Shown: positions 1 to 9,820 of the stretch, piece after piece
How positions within the stretch are numbered: the first letter of the stretch is position 1
Layout: each line of letters starts with the position of its first letter
Source of the DNA: Clostridia bacterium
Lineage (GTDB): Bacteria; Bacillota; Clostridia; Oscillospirales; Acutalibacteraceae
NCBI GenBank assembly: GCA_900755895.1
Contig: CAAEIG010000051.1
Coordinates: 38,190 to 102,189 of the forward strand
Length of the DNA: 64,000 nt
Direction: 5' to 3'
Notes under the pieces: generated by a model
Told to the model about the DNA's origin: nothing
Databases searched by the model: none
What the model saw: the letters and a program-made list of their open reading frames with translations, nothing else
Translations under genes and position numbers: made by a program

Positions 1-266
1 ATCCCGGCCAAGGTGGTCTTGCCCAAACCGGGCGGGCCGTAGAGCAACACATGATCCAGGGATTCCTTCCGGCTCTTGGCGGCCTCGATGTAAATTTTCA
101 GATTCTCCTTGACCTTATCCTGGCCGATGTACTCTTCAAACGTGCGGGGACGCAGAGGGTTCTCCACCGCCTGGTCCTCCGGGGTATAGCCCGGCTCCAC
201 CATGCGGTTTTCATAGTCCCAGCCGCCTTCCAGATCCATCTCGCCGCCATAGGGCTCCACCGGCAT
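1..266 (-). CDS. ruvB: Holliday junction DNA helicase RuvB, N-terminal part (cut by window edge)
   Basis: This is the first 88 codons of RuvB, the AAA+ motor that drives branch migration of Holliday junctions with RuvA. The reading frame starts at ATG 266, 8 nt after a GGAGG Shine-Dalgarno, and runs off the left edge. Visible are the conserved segment [20 protein letters not shown] (about residues 37-56) and the Walker A motif GPPGLGKTT (77-85). The acidic stretch of about 35 residues before the core is a little long for the family. It follows ruvA by 24 nt and closes the ruvC-ruvA-ruvB operon. Identity is certain; the C-terminal part is outside the window. Confidence 0.95.
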   Translation of the reverse strand, partial: MPVEPYGGEMDLEGGWDYENRMVEPGYTPEDQAVENPLRPRTFEEYIGQDKVKENLKIYIEAAKSRKESLDHVLLYGPPGLGKTTLAG

Positions 267-290
267 GGGGATCCCTCCTTTCCTGTGTCA

Positions 291-896
291 TCATTTTCCG
301 CTGCCAAAGGACTTCAACGCCAACCGGATCAGCTCCTCCGGCGGGAGGGAGCCGTCCAACCGGCCCACTGCCGCTGCCGCCTCGGAGGCGGAATAGCCCA
401 GTGTGACCAGCGCACCCACTGCCTGAGAGGCATTTCCAGAGGCCGAAGGCCCACCGGGTTCCGGCACTCCTTCGATCCCTACGGTTCCAGACAGATCCTT
501 GACCTTATCCTTCAACTCCAGCACAATGCGCTGGGCCAGCTTCTGACCCACACCGTTGGCCTTGGTGAAACGCTTGGCGTCCCCGGCAGCAGCTGCCATA
601 GCCACGTCCTCGGGGCTCAGCTGGGAAAGGATCGCCAACCCCACCTTGGGTCCCACACCGCTGATGGAGGTGAGCAATTTAAAGCAGGAGAGCTCCCCCT
701 TGGTGGCAAAGCCAAACAGATCCAGGGCGTCCTCCCGGACGTTCAAATAGGTGTAGAGGGTGGTCTTTTCCGAAATGCGGGGCAGTGCCCGCAGGGTATA
801 CATGGAGGTCATGCACCGAAATGCCACGCCTCCCACATCCACCACGGCAGCACCGGGCTCCGTGTGGACCAAGGTTCCTGTGACTGAATAGATCAT
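291..896 (-). CDS. ruvA: Holliday junction branch migration protein RuvA
   Basis: RuvA (201 aa, usual length) binds four-way DNA junctions as a tetramer and loads RuvB rings. The start MIYSVTGTLV is typical. The N-terminal OB fold covers about residues 1-65, and the helix-hairpin-helix region contains ISGVGPKVGLAILS and ANGVGQKLAQRIVLELKDK (about 70-130). A glycine/serine-rich linker leads to the C-terminal RuvB-binding domain with ALVTLGYSASEAAAAV. It lies between ruvC (34 nt upstream) and ruvB (24 nt downstream), all on the minus strand, which is the usual ruvCAB order. Confidence 0.96.
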   Translation of the reverse strand: MIYSVTGTLVHTEPGAAVVDVGGVAFRCMTSMYTLRALPRISEKTTLYTYLNVREDALDLFGFATKGELSCFKLLTSISGVGPKVGLAILSQLSPEDVAMAAAAGDAKRFTKANGVGQKLAQRIVLELKDKVKDLSGTVGIEGVPEPGGPSASGNASQAVGALVTLGYSASEAAAAVGRLDGSLPPEELIRLALKSFGSGK

Positions 897-930
897 GGCA
901 ATTCCTTTCCCTTAAGGTAATGACGGACCG

Positions 931-1455
931 TCAGATCACCTGCTCCGGCTTATGATTCCGCTGAAGCAGCGATGCCCGCAGCGGAGACCCCGCCGCCTGC
1001 CCGTGGCAGATGGCCAGAGCCAGAGCGTCTGCAGTGTCGTCCGGCTTGGGGACCTTGGGCAAGTTCAGCAGCCGCCGGGTCATCTCCTGGACCTGGGGCT
1101 TTTGGGCTTTGCCGTATCCCGTCACCGCCTGTTTCACCTGCATGGGAGTGTACTCATACAGAGGCACGCCGTGCTGTGCCAGGGAGAGCAGAATCACCCC
1201 CCGAGCTTCTGCCACGCCGATGCCTGTGGTCTTGTTGTTGGTGAAATAGAGTTTCTCCACCGAGGCGGCCTGGGGCTGCAAACGGGTGAGGATCTCCTCC
1301 ATGCCCCGGTGGATCTCCAACAGCCGAAGGCCAAAGTCCTCGCCGGCACGGGTGGTGATGGCGCCGTACTCCATGGCACGGTATCTGCCCGCAGCCGTTT
1401 CAATGACGCCGTAGCCCACAATGGCATACCCGGGGTCAATGCCCAAGATCCGCAA
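931..1455 (-). CDS. ruvC: Crossover junction endodeoxyribonuclease RuvC
   Basis: RuvC resolves Holliday junctions by paired nicking. The start chosen is TTG at 1455, giving 174 aa beginning MRILGIDPG, because a GGGGAGG Shine-Dalgarno lies 8 nt before it and the family begins exactly there. The in-frame ATG at 1500 sits on the -10 box of the promoter and cannot be used. The four acidic catalytic residues are visible in IDPG (first Asp), VEKLYF (Glu) and PDDTADALA (two Asp). It is the first gene of ruvCAB. Confidence 0.94.
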   Translation of the reverse strand: MRILGIDPGYAIVGYGVIETAAGRYRAMEYGAITTRAGEDFGLRLLEIHRGMEEILTRLQPQAASVEKLYFTNNKTTGIGVAEARGVILLSLAQHGVPLYEYTPMQVKQAVTGYGKAQKPQVQEMTRRLLNLPKVPKPDDTADALALAICHGQAAGSPLRASLLQRNHKPEQVI

Positions 1456-1488
1456 GCGCTCCGCCTCCCCATACAGAATTTCCGTGTT

Positions 1489-1517
1489 ATTATAGCACAA
1501 AGCCGCCGTCAGGTAAA
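1489..1517 (-). promoter_or_regulatory. Promoter of ruvCAB
   Basis: Reading the minus strand, TTTACC (1517-1512), a 17-nt spacer and a perfect TATAAT (1494-1489). Transcription should start near 1482, about 27 nt before the TTG start of ruvC. This separates ruvCAB from the topoisomerase genes upstream. Confidence 0.75.
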
Positions 1518-1552
1518 GGCTCTTTCCTTCCCCCCGGGTGACAGCCCAGGGC

Positions 1553-3787
1553 TTACAGCTCCAGCTGTTCTCCGGCAGTGTCCTCGGGATCCGGCATGGC
1601 TCCCAGGGCGGGCAAATTCTTCTTATACCGGTTGGGGTTCTTCAGCATGCCCTCCTCATACAGCCGGACGCTCATCAGCCGCTGGCCCCGCTTGAGGGTC
1701 ATGGCCTGAACACCCTGGGTGTTCTTAGTGGCCTTGGGCTGGATCAATCCGGTGTGGAACAGCAGCATCCGCCCTGAGGAGGCTGTAAGCAGCAGCTCCT
1801 GGTCCTCTTTCAGGTACAGTGCCGCCACCAAGGGGGACTTGTCGCTGTAGGCGTTGAGCAGCTTCTTCCGGTTGGTCTTTGTGGCATAGGCGCTCATCTC
1901 CACCTTTGCCGCTTTGCCGTTTTCAAAGAGGAACAGCACATAGCCGTCGTAATCGTGGGTGACAGCCATGTACACCGCGTGCTCATCCTCGTCCATTTGA
2001 GACTTGGCAGGAATATATTCACCCAGAACGCTGGCCTTGGTGTCGGAGAAATCCGCCGCCTTCATCTTATAAACCTGGCACTTATCGGTGAAGAACAACA
2101 GCTCGGCGTTGTTCTGATCCTCCACCTGCTGGACGATCTCATCGCCCTCCTTCAGCTTTTGCTCTCCGCTCATGCGCAGGGACTGGGGTGTGATCTTCTT
2201 GAAGTAGCCCTCTTTGGTGAAGAACAGGTTCACCGGGTAGTCCGGCACCTTCTCCACAATCTCGGCCTCCTCCACTTCATCGGCGTAGAGGATCATGGTA
2301 CGGCGGGGCTGACCGTACTTTTGCGCCACCGCCTCCAGCTCCTTGATGATGATTTTCTGGACCTTGGTCTTGGAGCCTAAAATCGCCTCCAACTCGGCGA
2401 TCTCCCGTTCCAAGTCCTCAATGTCCTGGGTACGCTTTAAAATATATTCCCGATTCAGATGCCGCAGACGGATCTCCGCCACATACTCGGCCTGGATCTG
2501 GTCGATACCAAAGCCGATCATCAGGTTGGGGACCACCTCGGCCTCTTCCTCAGTCTCCCGGACAATGCGGATGGCCTTGTCAATGTCCAGCAGGATCAGC
2601 TCCAAGCCCTTGAGCAGATGCAGCTTATCTCGCTTCTGCTGCAAATCATAGTGGGTCCGGCGGCGGACACATTCCATGCGGAAGGCGGTCCACTCGTCCA
2701 GCAGCTCCCGGATACCCAGCACCTGGGGCACTCCACCGATAAGCACATTGAAGTTGCAGGCAAAGCTGTCCTCCAACGTGGTGAGCTTGAAGAGCTTCTG
2801 CATCAGCTTGTCCGGATCCGTGCCCCGCTTGAGATCAATGGTGATCTTCAAGCCGTCCAAGCCCGTCTCGTCTCGGATATCCGCCACTTCCTTGAGCTTG
2901 TTCTGGCGCACCAAGTCCACCACTTTTTCCACAATCACTTCCACAGAGGTGGAGGGGGGAATCTGGGTGACGTCAATGCACCCGGCGGACTTGTCATAGC
3001 TCCACCGGCTGCGCACTCGGAAGCTGCCCCGGCCGGTCTGGTAGATCTTTTCCATCTGCTCCCGGTCAAAGATGATCTGCCCGCCTCCGGGGAAGTCCGG
3101 AGCTTGTAGCGTCTCGAACAGGTCAGACCCCGGATCCCGAATCAGAGCGATGGCTGTGCGGCACACCTCCACCAGGTTAAAAGGGCAGATATTGCTGGCC
3201 ATGCCCACGGCGATACCCGTATTGGCGTTGACTAAAATAGACGGGAACCCCGCAGGGAGCAACGTGGGCTCCTTCATAGTGGAGTCGTAGTTGTCCACAA
3301 AGTCCACGGTATCCTTGTCGATATCCTGGAACAGCTCCCGGCAGATGGGGTCCAGCCTTGCCTCGGTATAACGGGAGGCGGCCCATGCCATATCCCGGGA
3401 GTAGAATTTGCCAAAGTTTCCCTTGGAGTCCACATAGGGGTGCAGCAGCGCCTCATAGCCCCGGGACAGACGCACCATGGTGTCATAGATGGCGGCGTCG
3501 CCGTGGGGATTCAGCTTCATGGTCTGGCCCACGATGTTAGCACTCTTGGTCCTGCCGGAGTTTAAAAGTCCCATCTTGTACATGGTGTACAGCAGCTTCC
3601 GGTGGGAGGGCTTAAAGCCGTCGATCTCCGGAATGGCTCGGGACATGATGACGCTCATGGCGTAGGGCATAAAATTCTGAAGCAGGGTGTCGCTGATGTC
3701 CTGCTGGACAATCTCCCCTGCCCCCGCGATGAAGCCCTGCATCTTTGAGGAGCCTCCCCGCTCTGCCTGCATTCGTTTTCTTGCCAT
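1553..3787 (-). CDS. parC: Type IIA topoisomerase subunit A (ParC/GyrA-like)
   Basis: This is the DNA breakage-reunion subunit of a type IIA topoisomerase, 744 aa, forming an A2B2 enzyme with the adjacent ParE-like protein. The winged-helix region has NPHGDAAIYD (93-102) and the active-site tyrosine is Tyr140 in AASRYTEARL. A coiled-coil tower follows (about 380-490) and a short C-terminal beta-pinwheel-like region (about 500-720). The clostridial paralogue pair is usually annotated as topoisomerase IV; a second gyrase copy elsewhere is expected but not seen here. The position equivalent to the quinolone-contact serine of GyrA (HPHGDSAVYD) is alanine. The start ATG 3787 has a good GGAGGA site; it lies 18 nt after parE. 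Confidence 0.88.
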   Translation of the reverse strand: MARKRMQAERGGSSKMQGFIAGAGEIVQQDISDTLLQNFMPYAMSVIMSRAIPEIDGFKPSHRKLLYTMYKMGLLNSGRTKSANIVGQTMKLNPHGDAAIYDTMVRLSRGYEALLHPYVDSKGNFGKFYSRDMAWAASRYTEARLDPICRELFQDIDKDTVDFVDNYDSTMKEPTLLPAGFPSILVNANTGIAVGMASNICPFNLVEVCRTAIALIRDPGSDLFETLQAPDFPGGGQIIFDREQMEKIYQTGRGSFRVRSRWSYDKSAGCIDVTQIPPSTSVEVIVEKVVDLVRQNKLKEVADIRDETGLDGLKITIDLKRGTDPDKLMQKLFKLTTLEDSFACNFNVLIGGVPQVLGIRELLDEWTAFRMECVRRRTHYDLQQKRDKLHLLKGLELILLDIDKAIRIVRETEEEAEVVPNLMIGFGIDQIQAEYVAEIRLRHLNREYILKRTQDIEDLEREIAELEAILGSKTKVQKIIIKELEAVAQKYGQPRRTMILYADEVEEAEIVEKVPDYPVNLFFTKEGYFKKITPQSLRMSGEQKLKEGDEIVQQVEDQNNAELLFFTDKCQVYKMKAADFSDTKASVLGEYIPAKSQMDEDEHAVYMAVTHDYDGYVLFLFENGKAAKVEMSAYATKTNRKKLLNAYSDKSPLVAALYLKEDQELLLTASSGRMLLFHTGLIQPKATKNTQGVQAMTLKRGQRLMSVRLYEEGMLKNPNRYKKNLPALGAMPDPEDTAGEQLEL

Positions 3788-3805
3788 TGCTTCCTCCTAT
3801 TCCTG

Positions 3806-5788
3806 TCAGGACACGTCCAGGTCGTCCAAATACTCGCTGCCGTGCTGGGCGATGTAATCCTTGCGGCCGGTCAGGTTGTCTCCCAGCAGCACGTCAAACA
3901 TCTCTGCCGCGCGCTCCACATCCCCGGGATTCACCTGAATCAACCGCCGGGTCTTGGGGTTCATGGTGGTCAGGTTCATCATATCCGGGTCGTTTTCACC
4001 CAGACCCTTGGAGCGCTGGATGGTGTACTTCTGCCCCTCCAGCTCCTGGAGGAACTGATCTTTCTCCCGCTCGTTGTAGGCAAAATAGGTCTTATCCTTG
4101 GAGTTGATCTCATACAGAGGGGACTCGGCGATGAACACCTTGTTCTGAGAGATCAGATCCGGGGTCAGCCGGTAGAGCATAGTCAGCAGCATGGTGCGGA
4201 TGTGGAAGCCGTCCACGTCCGCATCGGTGCAGAGGATCACCTTGTTCCACCGCAGAGCGTTGATGTCAAAGGCGCCCACGGACTTGTTGGCCTTGCTCTT
4301 CACCTGGACACCGCAGCCCAACACCTTGATGAGATCCATGATGATCTCGTTTTTGAAGATCTTGTCATAGTCCACCTTCAGGCAGTTGAGGATCTTGCCG
4401 CGAATGGGCATCACCGCCTGGAAGTTGGGATCTCGGGCCTGTTTCACAGAGCCCAAAGCGGATTTACCCTCCACGATGAACAGCTCCCTCTGGCCGGTCT
4501 CCTTGGAGCGGCAGTCCACAAACTCCGCCACCCGGCTGGTGATGTCCATTTTGCCGGTGAGCTTCGTCTTCAGGTTCAGTCGGGTCTTTTCCGCGTCCTC
4601 CCGGCTGCGCTTGTTCACCAGCACCTGGCCAGCGATCTTTTCGGCGTCCAGGGGATTCTCGATGAAGTAGACCTCCAGGTTGTGGCGGAGCATCTCCACC
4701 ATGGCCTCTTGGATGCCCTTGTTGGTGATGGCCTTTTTCGTCTGGTTCTCGTAAGAGGTCTGGGTGGAGAAGGAGGAAATCACAAGGACCAGGCAGTCCT
4801 CCACATCCTGAAAGGTGATTTTACTCTCGTTCTTATTGTATTTGTTGTTCTGCTTCAGATAGGCGTCGATCTGATACACAAAGGCGTTGCGCACAGCCTT
4901 GTCCGGGGCGCCGCCGTACTCCAGCCAGCTGGAATTGTGATAGTACTCCGTCACATGGACCCGGTTGGAGAAGGCCGCCGCCACATTGACCTTCACATTG
5001 TACAGGGGCATGTCCGCCCGGTCCCGGACCTTTTTCTCGCTCTGCCAGAACTGCACCGGGGTCAAGGAATCCTCACCGCAGAGCTCCTTGGCGTGATCCT
5101 CAATGCCGTTTTCATAGCAAAAATCCGTGGTCTCAAACTTGCCGGGAGCGACCTCATTTTTCAGATGGAAGGTAACTCCCGCGTTGACCACTGCCTGACG
5201 CTTCAAGGTGTCCAGGTAGTACTCCAGAGAGACATCGATATCCGTAAACACCTGGAGATCTGGCTTCCACTTGATGAGGGAGCCGGTGTCCTTTTTGCCA
5301 TAGGGCTCCTTACACAGGCCGCCCACATTCTCGCCGTGCTCAAAGTGAAGGGTGTAACGGTACCCATCCCGGCGGATATCCACGTCCATGTACTCCGATG
5401 CATACTGGGTGGCGCACAGGCCCAGGCCGTTAAGGCCCAAGGAGTACTGGTAGTTTTCGCCGGAGCTGTTGTCGTACTTGCCTCCGGCGTACATCTCACA
5501 GAACACCAGCTCCCAGTTGTAGCGCTCCTCTTTCGTGTTGTAATCCACCGGGATTCCCCGCGCGTGATCCTCCACCTGCACCGAGTGGTCCAAAAAACGC
5601 GTAATGGTAATCTCCTTACCAAAACCCTGGCGTGCCTCGTCAATGGAGTTGGAGAGAATCTCAAAAATGGAGTGCTGGCAGCCGTCGATACCGTCGGAGC
5701 CGAAAATCACCCCTGGCCGCAGCCGCACCCGATCCGCACCCTTCAGGCTTTTGATGCTGTCGTTGCCGTAGGTCTGTTTTTTTGCCAT
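3806..5788 (-). CDS. parE: Type IIA topoisomerase ATPase subunit (ParE/GyrB-like)
   Basis: The ATPase subunit of the same topoisomerase, 660 aa from ATG 5788, chosen because CAGGAGGAAAC lies directly before it; an ATG eight codons upstream has no such site. GHKL ATPase features: EILSNSIDEA (Glu43, Asn47, Asp50), DHARGIPVDY in place of the usual DNGRGIPV, and GLNGLGLCATQYAS. The TOPRIM part has EGKSALGSVKQAR in place of EGDSAGGSAKQGR and CTDADVDGFHIRT with the metal-binding DxD. The catalytic acids are kept, so it is probably active but divergent. It is transcribed ahead of parC; a hairpin separates it from ftsH. Confidence 0.86.
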   Translation of the reverse strand: MAKKQTYGNDSIKSLKGADRVRLRPGVIFGSDGIDGCQHSIFEILSNSIDEARQGFGKEITITRFLDHSVQVEDHARGIPVDYNTKEERYNWELVFCEMYAGGKYDNSSGENYQYSLGLNGLGLCATQYASEYMDVDIRRDGYRYTLHFEHGENVGGLCKEPYGKKDTGSLIKWKPDLQVFTDIDVSLEYYLDTLKRQAVVNAGVTFHLKNEVAPGKFETTDFCYENGIEDHAKELCGEDSLTPVQFWQSEKKVRDRADMPLYNVKVNVAAAFSNRVHVTEYYHNSSWLEYGGAPDKAVRNAFVYQIDAYLKQNNKYNKNESKITFQDVEDCLVLVISSFSTQTSYENQTKKAITNKGIQEAMVEMLRHNLEVYFIENPLDAEKIAGQVLVNKRSREDAEKTRLNLKTKLTGKMDITSRVAEFVDCRSKETGQRELFIVEGKSALGSVKQARDPNFQAVMPIRGKILNCLKVDYDKIFKNEIIMDLIKVLGCGVQVKSKANKSVGAFDINALRWNKVILCTDADVDGFHIRTMLLTMLYRLTPDLISQNKVFIAESPLYEINSKDKTYFAYNEREKDQFLQELEGQKYTIQRSKGLGENDPDMMNLTTMNPKTRRLIQVNPGDVERAAEMFDVLLGDNLTGRKDYIAQHGSEYLDDLDVS

Positions 5789-5836
5789 GTTTCCTCCTGA
5801 TTTCCCAATCATGCCACTTGCTTCTAAACAGCAAGA

Positions 5837-5858
5837 AAGGGAATGTGACCATTCCCTT
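5837..5858 (-). terminator. Probable intrinsic terminator after ftsH
   Basis: On the minus strand a 9-bp stem (AAGGGAATG paired with CATTCCCTT, loop GTCA) is followed by a weak TCTTGCTGTTT tract. It lies in the 89-nt gap between the ftsH stop and the parE start and may only reduce read-through. Confidence 0.5.
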
Positions 5859-5877
5859 GGTTGCCGAACTGTTCAGA

Positions 5878-7839
5878 TCATTCCTGTTCCGGAGGTGTGG
5901 GGACGTCCTCGGTAGGGACCTCTTCCCCAGTGTCGCCGGGCAGAGCCTCCTGGGGCTCCTGGCCCAGGGATTCCCTGGCCATCCCGCTGGGAAGCAGGCT
6001 GCCGTCCATCACCTGCTGGAACTCCACGCCGTCCACCTTCTCCTTCTCATAGAGCACGGCGGCCAAGCGGTGAAGCTCTTCCATGTGCTCCTTGAGGATC
6101 TTCTCGGTCTTAGCGTAGGCCGTGGAGATGATGCTTTGGATCTCCTCGTCGATCTCAGAAGCGGTCTGCTCAGAGTAGTTGCTGATATGCCCCATCTCCT
6201 TGCCCAGGAAGGGGTTGCTGTCATCGGTGCCATAGGTGATGGGTCCCAGCTTGTCGCTCATGCCGTACTTGGTCACCATGGCCCGGGCAATTTTTGTAGC
6301 CCGCTCAATGTCGTTGGAAGCGCCGGTGGAAATATCATCCAGCACCAAAGCCTCGGCCACACGGCCGCCCAGCAGCACCACCAGCTCCTCACGCATCTCG
6401 TCCCGGCTCTTATAGGTCCGGTCCTCGGTGGGCAAGTGCATGGTGTAGCCGCCTGCCATACCCCGGGGGATGATGGAGATCTGATGGACAGGATCTTGGG
6501 TCTTGCAATAGTAGGTTGCAATGGCGTGGCCCGCCTCGTGATAAGCGGTGAGCTTCTTCTCCTTTTCGCTCATGACCCGGCTCTTCTTCTCGGTGCCCAC
6601 CACCACTTTGATGGTGGCCTCCTCGATCTCCGCCATGGTGATGGCCCGATGGTTCTTCCGGGCAGCCAGCAGGGCGGCTTCGTTCAAAAGGTTCTCCAAA
6701 TCCGCGCCGGTAAAGCCTGCAGTAGACTTGGCAATGGTAGAGAGCACCACATCGGGAGCCAAAGGCTTGCCCTTGGCATGGACCCGCAGGATCTCCTCAC
6801 GGCCCTTGATATCGGGATAGCCCACCATGACCTGGCGGTCAAACCGGCCGGGACGCATCAGGGCGGGGTCCAGAATGTCAGGACGGTTGGTGGCGGCAAT
6901 CATGATGACGCCCTCGTTGGCGCCAAAGCCGTCCATCTCCACCAGCAACTGGTTCAAGGTCTGCTCACGTTCATCGTGGCCGCCGCCCAAGCCAGCGCCT
7001 CTCTGCCGGCCCACAGCGTCGATCTCATCGATGAAGATGATGCAGGGATGGTTTTTCTTTGCCTTGTCAAACAGGTCGCGGACACGGGAAGCGCCCACGC
7101 CAACGAACATTTCCACAAAGTCAGAACCGGAAATGGAGAAGAAAGGCACTCCGGCCTCACCGGCCACAGCTCTGGCCAGCAGGGTTTTACCAGTTCCGGG
7201 AGGGCCCACCAACAGCACGCCCTTGGGAATCCGAGCGCCCAGAGAGTTGAACTTGGAGGGGTTCTTCAAGAACTCCACGATCTCTCTCAGCTCTTCCTTT
7301 TCCTCATCGGCGCCGGCCACGTCGGCAAAGGTGGTCTTGCGCTTCTCGTCGCTCATCTGCTTGATCTTGGCCTTGCCAAAGTTCATCTGCTTGTCGCCGC
7401 CCATGCTGGTCCCCAAGCGGCGCATCATGATGACCCAGAAAATGATAAGGCCAGCAAACAGAATCAACGTGGGCAACAGGCTGATCAGCCAGCTAGTCTC
7501 CTGAGGCCGGATGATGTCCTGCATCATCTTCTTATCAGGGTGTTCCTCATTGTAGGCGTCGATATCATCCTTCACGTCCATGTAGAACAAATCCACACTG
7601 GGCAGCACGTAGGAGATGGTTTGACCGTCAGTCAGCTGAATGGCCATCTCGCCGGTGCCCAAATTCAGCCGGTAGCCGGTCACCTCCTGGCTTTGGAAGT
7701 GGTCAATGATATCAGAGTACTTGTAAGTCGCAGTCTGCGGCATTCTGTTGTTGAAGAGGAAGATGATGATAAACAGCACCACCACCGGAATTCCAATATA
7801 CAGCAGCAGGTTTCGCAGCTTTTTTTGATTTCCGTCCAA
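5878..7839 (-). CDS. ftsH: ATP-dependent zinc metalloprotease FtsH
   Basis: FtsH (653 aa) is a membrane-bound AAA+ protease that degrades misfolded membrane proteins and regulatory proteins. A first membrane helix (about 12-28) is followed by an extracytoplasmic domain, a second helix (about 112-133), the AAA module with Walker A GPPGTGKT (near 211), Walker B IIFIDEID, the SRH segment [20 protein letters not shown], and the zinc site HEAGH (near 434). The third zinc ligand is in the [16 protein letters not shown] region. The tail is acidic. It follows hpt, the common tilS-hpt-ftsH order in Firmicutes. Confidence 0.97.
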   Translation of the reverse strand: MDGNQKKLRNLLLYIGIPVVVLFIIIFLFNNRMPQTATYKYSDIIDHFQSQEVTGYRLNLGTGEMAIQLTDGQTISYVLPSVDLFYMDVKDDIDAYNEEHPDKKMMQDIIRPQETSWLISLLPTLILFAGLIIFWVIMMRRLGTSMGGDKQMNFGKAKIKQMSDEKRKTTFADVAGADEEKEELREIVEFLKNPSKFNSLGARIPKGVLLVGPPGTGKTLLARAVAGEAGVPFFSISGSDFVEMFVGVGASRVRDLFDKAKKNHPCIIFIDEIDAVGRQRGAGLGGGHDEREQTLNQLLVEMDGFGANEGVIMIAATNRPDILDPALMRPGRFDRQVMVGYPDIKGREEILRVHAKGKPLAPDVVLSTIAKSTAGFTGADLENLLNEAALLAARKNHRAITMAEIEEATIKVVVGTEKKSRVMSEKEKKLTAYHEAGHAIATYYCKTQDPVHQISIIPRGMAGGYTMHLPTEDRTYKSRDEMREELVVLLGGRVAEALVLDDISTGASNDIERATKIARAMVTKYGMSDKLGPITYGTDDSNPFLGKEMGHISNYSEQTASEIDEEIQSIISTAYAKTEKILKEHMEELHRLAAVLYEKEKVDGVEFQQVMDGSLLPSGMARESLGQEPQEALPGDTGEEVPTEDVPTPPEQE

Positions 7840-7888
7840 GAATTTATCCTCCTATATTCACTAAGAACTTTCTCCGCTTCTTTCCCAT

Positions 7889-8443
7889 TTATGCATAGAC
7901 GCTGGGTTTCAGCACACCAACAAAGGGAAGATTGCGGTATTTTTCATCGTAGTCCAGCCCGTAGCCCACAATGAAGGCATCGGGAATGGGAGCGCCCACA
8001 TAGGTGGGGAACACATCCACTTCCCGGCGTTCGGGTTTGTCAAACAGGGTGCAGATGCGGATGCTTTTGGGTCCTCTGGACTGGAGCAGCTCCATCAAAT
8101 AGCTCAAGGTTTTGCCGCTGTCCAAAATATCCTCCACAATGACAATGTCATAATCCTTCAATTCCAAATCCAGGTCCTTGATGATCTTCACCACGCCGCT
8201 GGTCTTCACTCCGCTGCCATAGCTGGAGGTTGCCATGAAATCAATCCGAGCAGGAATGGTGATGGCCCGCATCAAATCCGCCATAAACACCACCGAGCCC
8301 TTCAGGACGCTGACCAGCAGCAAGTTTTTCCCGGCGTAATCCCGGGAGATCTCCTTGCCGATTCGCTGTACAATTTCCTCAATCTGCGCTTCGGTGAACA
8401 GCACGCTTTCAATATCCTGACGCATATCCAAATTTTCTGCCAT
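7889..8443 (-). CDS. hpt: Hypoxanthine phosphoribosyltransferase
   Basis: A purine salvage enzyme (184 aa) that makes IMP or GMP from hypoxanthine or guanine and PRPP. The PRPP-binding loop is VIVEDILDSGKTLSYL (about residues 99-114), and the dipeptide LK in SVLKGSVVFMADL is the family's PPi loop. The C-terminal FIVGYGLDYDEKYRNLPFVG is a family signature. It sits between tilS (27 nt upstream) and ftsH, a classic trio. Length and start are normal. Confidence 0.95.
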   Translation of the reverse strand: MAENLDMRQDIESVLFTEAQIEEIVQRIGKEISRDYAGKNLLLVSVLKGSVVFMADLMRAITIPARIDFMATSSYGSGVKTSGVVKIIKDLDLELKDYDIVIVEDILDSGKTLSYLMELLQSRGPKSIRICTLFDKPERREVDVFPTYVGAPIPDAFIVGYGLDYDEKYRNLPFVGVLKPSVYA

Positions 8444-8470
8444 AATTTCTCGTCCCTTTCCCCGATTGCC

Positions 8471-9820
8471 TCAAGTTGTTTCTCCCTCGCGGAGTTCCAC
8501 CACCAACGCCCGCCTTGTAGCCGCCGTCACCTGGAAGCCCTCCGCAGGACCCACACCCTCGCAGAACACCGGACGTCCGCCGTCTTCCAACAGCACGATC
8601 CGATTTCTCTGGGGCTCTGGGACCTTATTTTCCTGAAACAGTTGTTTCAAAGTCTTGGTCACCCGCCGCCCTGCTGGGGGAAACCGATCCCCCGACCGCC
8701 GGGAACGAGCCTTTAAATTGCCTGTAATTATATCATAGTCCAAAGCGTTTTTAAACAACAAATTGTGAATTTTTGGAACAACTCCCTCTTGGGGCAGCTG
8801 TTCCACCCGAAGATTCAACTGTTTTCCACAGGGAAGCGGGGTTTCTCCCAAAAACACCCTCACGGAAAAGCCCTCCGGACGCTCCGGCTCCTCCAAAGAA
8901 AACACTCCTTGGGAACACCATCCCCGCACTCCGCCGGGCAAGTCCGTCTCTCCGCCTCGCTCCAAGCAGGCGAGCAAAGCGTCCACGTGCTTTTTTTCTA
9001 GAGAAGTTTCCTCCCCAGTCCGCTCCTTCCAGTAGAGCAGCAGTGCCCGGCTGACAAGCGCTTGGTGAGCTTGTCGGAGCCTGGTGGCATCCAGGCCCAA
9101 GGGGACCCGGGCCTCCCCCAACAACGCCGCCGCCTGAGTCTCCAAGTAATCCTGGTCCTGGGACAGCGTCTGGGTCATGCGGGAGATGGCCGTCAAAAAC
9201 CCGGGATTTACCTCCTCAAGCACTGGCAGAACCTCCCACCGCAAGCGGTTCCGAGTATAATCGTGGGAGAGGTTGGTGCTGTCAGTGACATAGGACAACC
9301 CCATAGCTTCACAATAGTTCAAAATCTCCTGGTGGGTCACCTGGAGGAAGGGCCGCACCACCTTGTCCCTTTGGTAGGGAATCCCCAGCAGTCCCGGCAG
9401 GGAAGACCCGCGGCACAGATGCAGGAGGACTGTTTCGGCGTTGTCATCACTGTGATGGGCGGTGAGGATCCGATCCTCTCCCCCCCGGGCCAGCGATTGA
9501 AAAAACTCATACCGCACCTGGCGGCCACATTCTTCCAAGCCCTGCCCCCGGCGCTTGGCCAGGGCGGCCACATCTTCCCGGAAAACAGCAAAGCGAAGCC
9601 CATACCGCCCGGCAAATTCCCGGGCGGCGGCTTCGTCCCGCTCTGACTCCTCTCCACGGAGGAGATGGTTTACATGGGCCAGCACCAGACGCTCCGGGGC
9701 AATCCGTCCCATGAGCCAGTGGGCCAAGGCAGTGGAGTCCGCTCCTGCGGAGAACCCCACCACAACACTGCCCTGTTCCGGCAGGGCGGTGAGATCTGCT
9801 TTGGAAAACCACTCACTCAT
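8471..9820 (-). CDS. tilS: tRNA(Ile)-lysidine synthetase TilS
   Basis: TilS adds lysine to C34 of tRNA-Ile(CAU), so that it reads AUA. Start ATG 9820 (449 aa, MSEWFSKADL) is chosen because a longer open frame upstream only overlaps dnaB. It overlaps the dnaB stop by 8 nt, indicating translational coupling. The PP-loop is GFSAGADSTALAHWL (about residues 23-37), with alanines replacing the first and third variable glycine positions of SGGxDS. The AHVNHLLRGEESERDEAAA segment and HHSDDNAETVLLHLCRGSS are typical. C-terminal substrate-binding domains follow (about 370-445). Confidence 0.93.
   Translation of the reverse strand: MSEWFSKADLTALPEQGSVVVGFSAGADSTALAHWLMGRIAPERLVLAHVNHLLRGEESERDEAAAREFAGRYGLRFAVFREDVAALAKRRGQGLEECGRQVRYEFFQSLARGGEDRILTAHHSDDNAETVLLHLCRGSSLPGLLGIPYQRDKVVRPFLQVTHQEILNYCEAMGLSYVTDSTNLSHDYTRNRLRWEVLPVLEEVNPGFLTAISRMTQTLSQDQDYLETQAAALLGEARVPLGLDATRLRQAHQALVSRALLLYWKERTGEETSLEKKHVDALLACLERGGETDLPGGVRGWCSQGVFSLEEPERPEGFSVRVFLGETPLPCGKQLNLRVEQLPQEGVVPKIHNLLFKNALDYDIITGNLKARSRRSGDRFPPAGRRVTKTLKQLFQENKVPEPQRNRIVLLEDGGRPVFCEGVGPAEGFQVTAATRRALVVELREGETT

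Noticed and set aside
1504..1552. CCCTGGG/CCCGGGG stem after parC as a terminator
   Set aside because: The 7-bp stem is followed by purines, not by a T-run, on the minus strand.
3842..5800. A 652-codon open frame on the plus strand opposite parE
   Set aside because: It is antisense to a gene with clear topoisomerase motifs, shows no domain of its own and arises from GC-rich codon use. The same applies to long antisense frames at 5782-7974, 11074-13641, 13826-15865, 51929-54076, 57871-59433 and 61167-63530.
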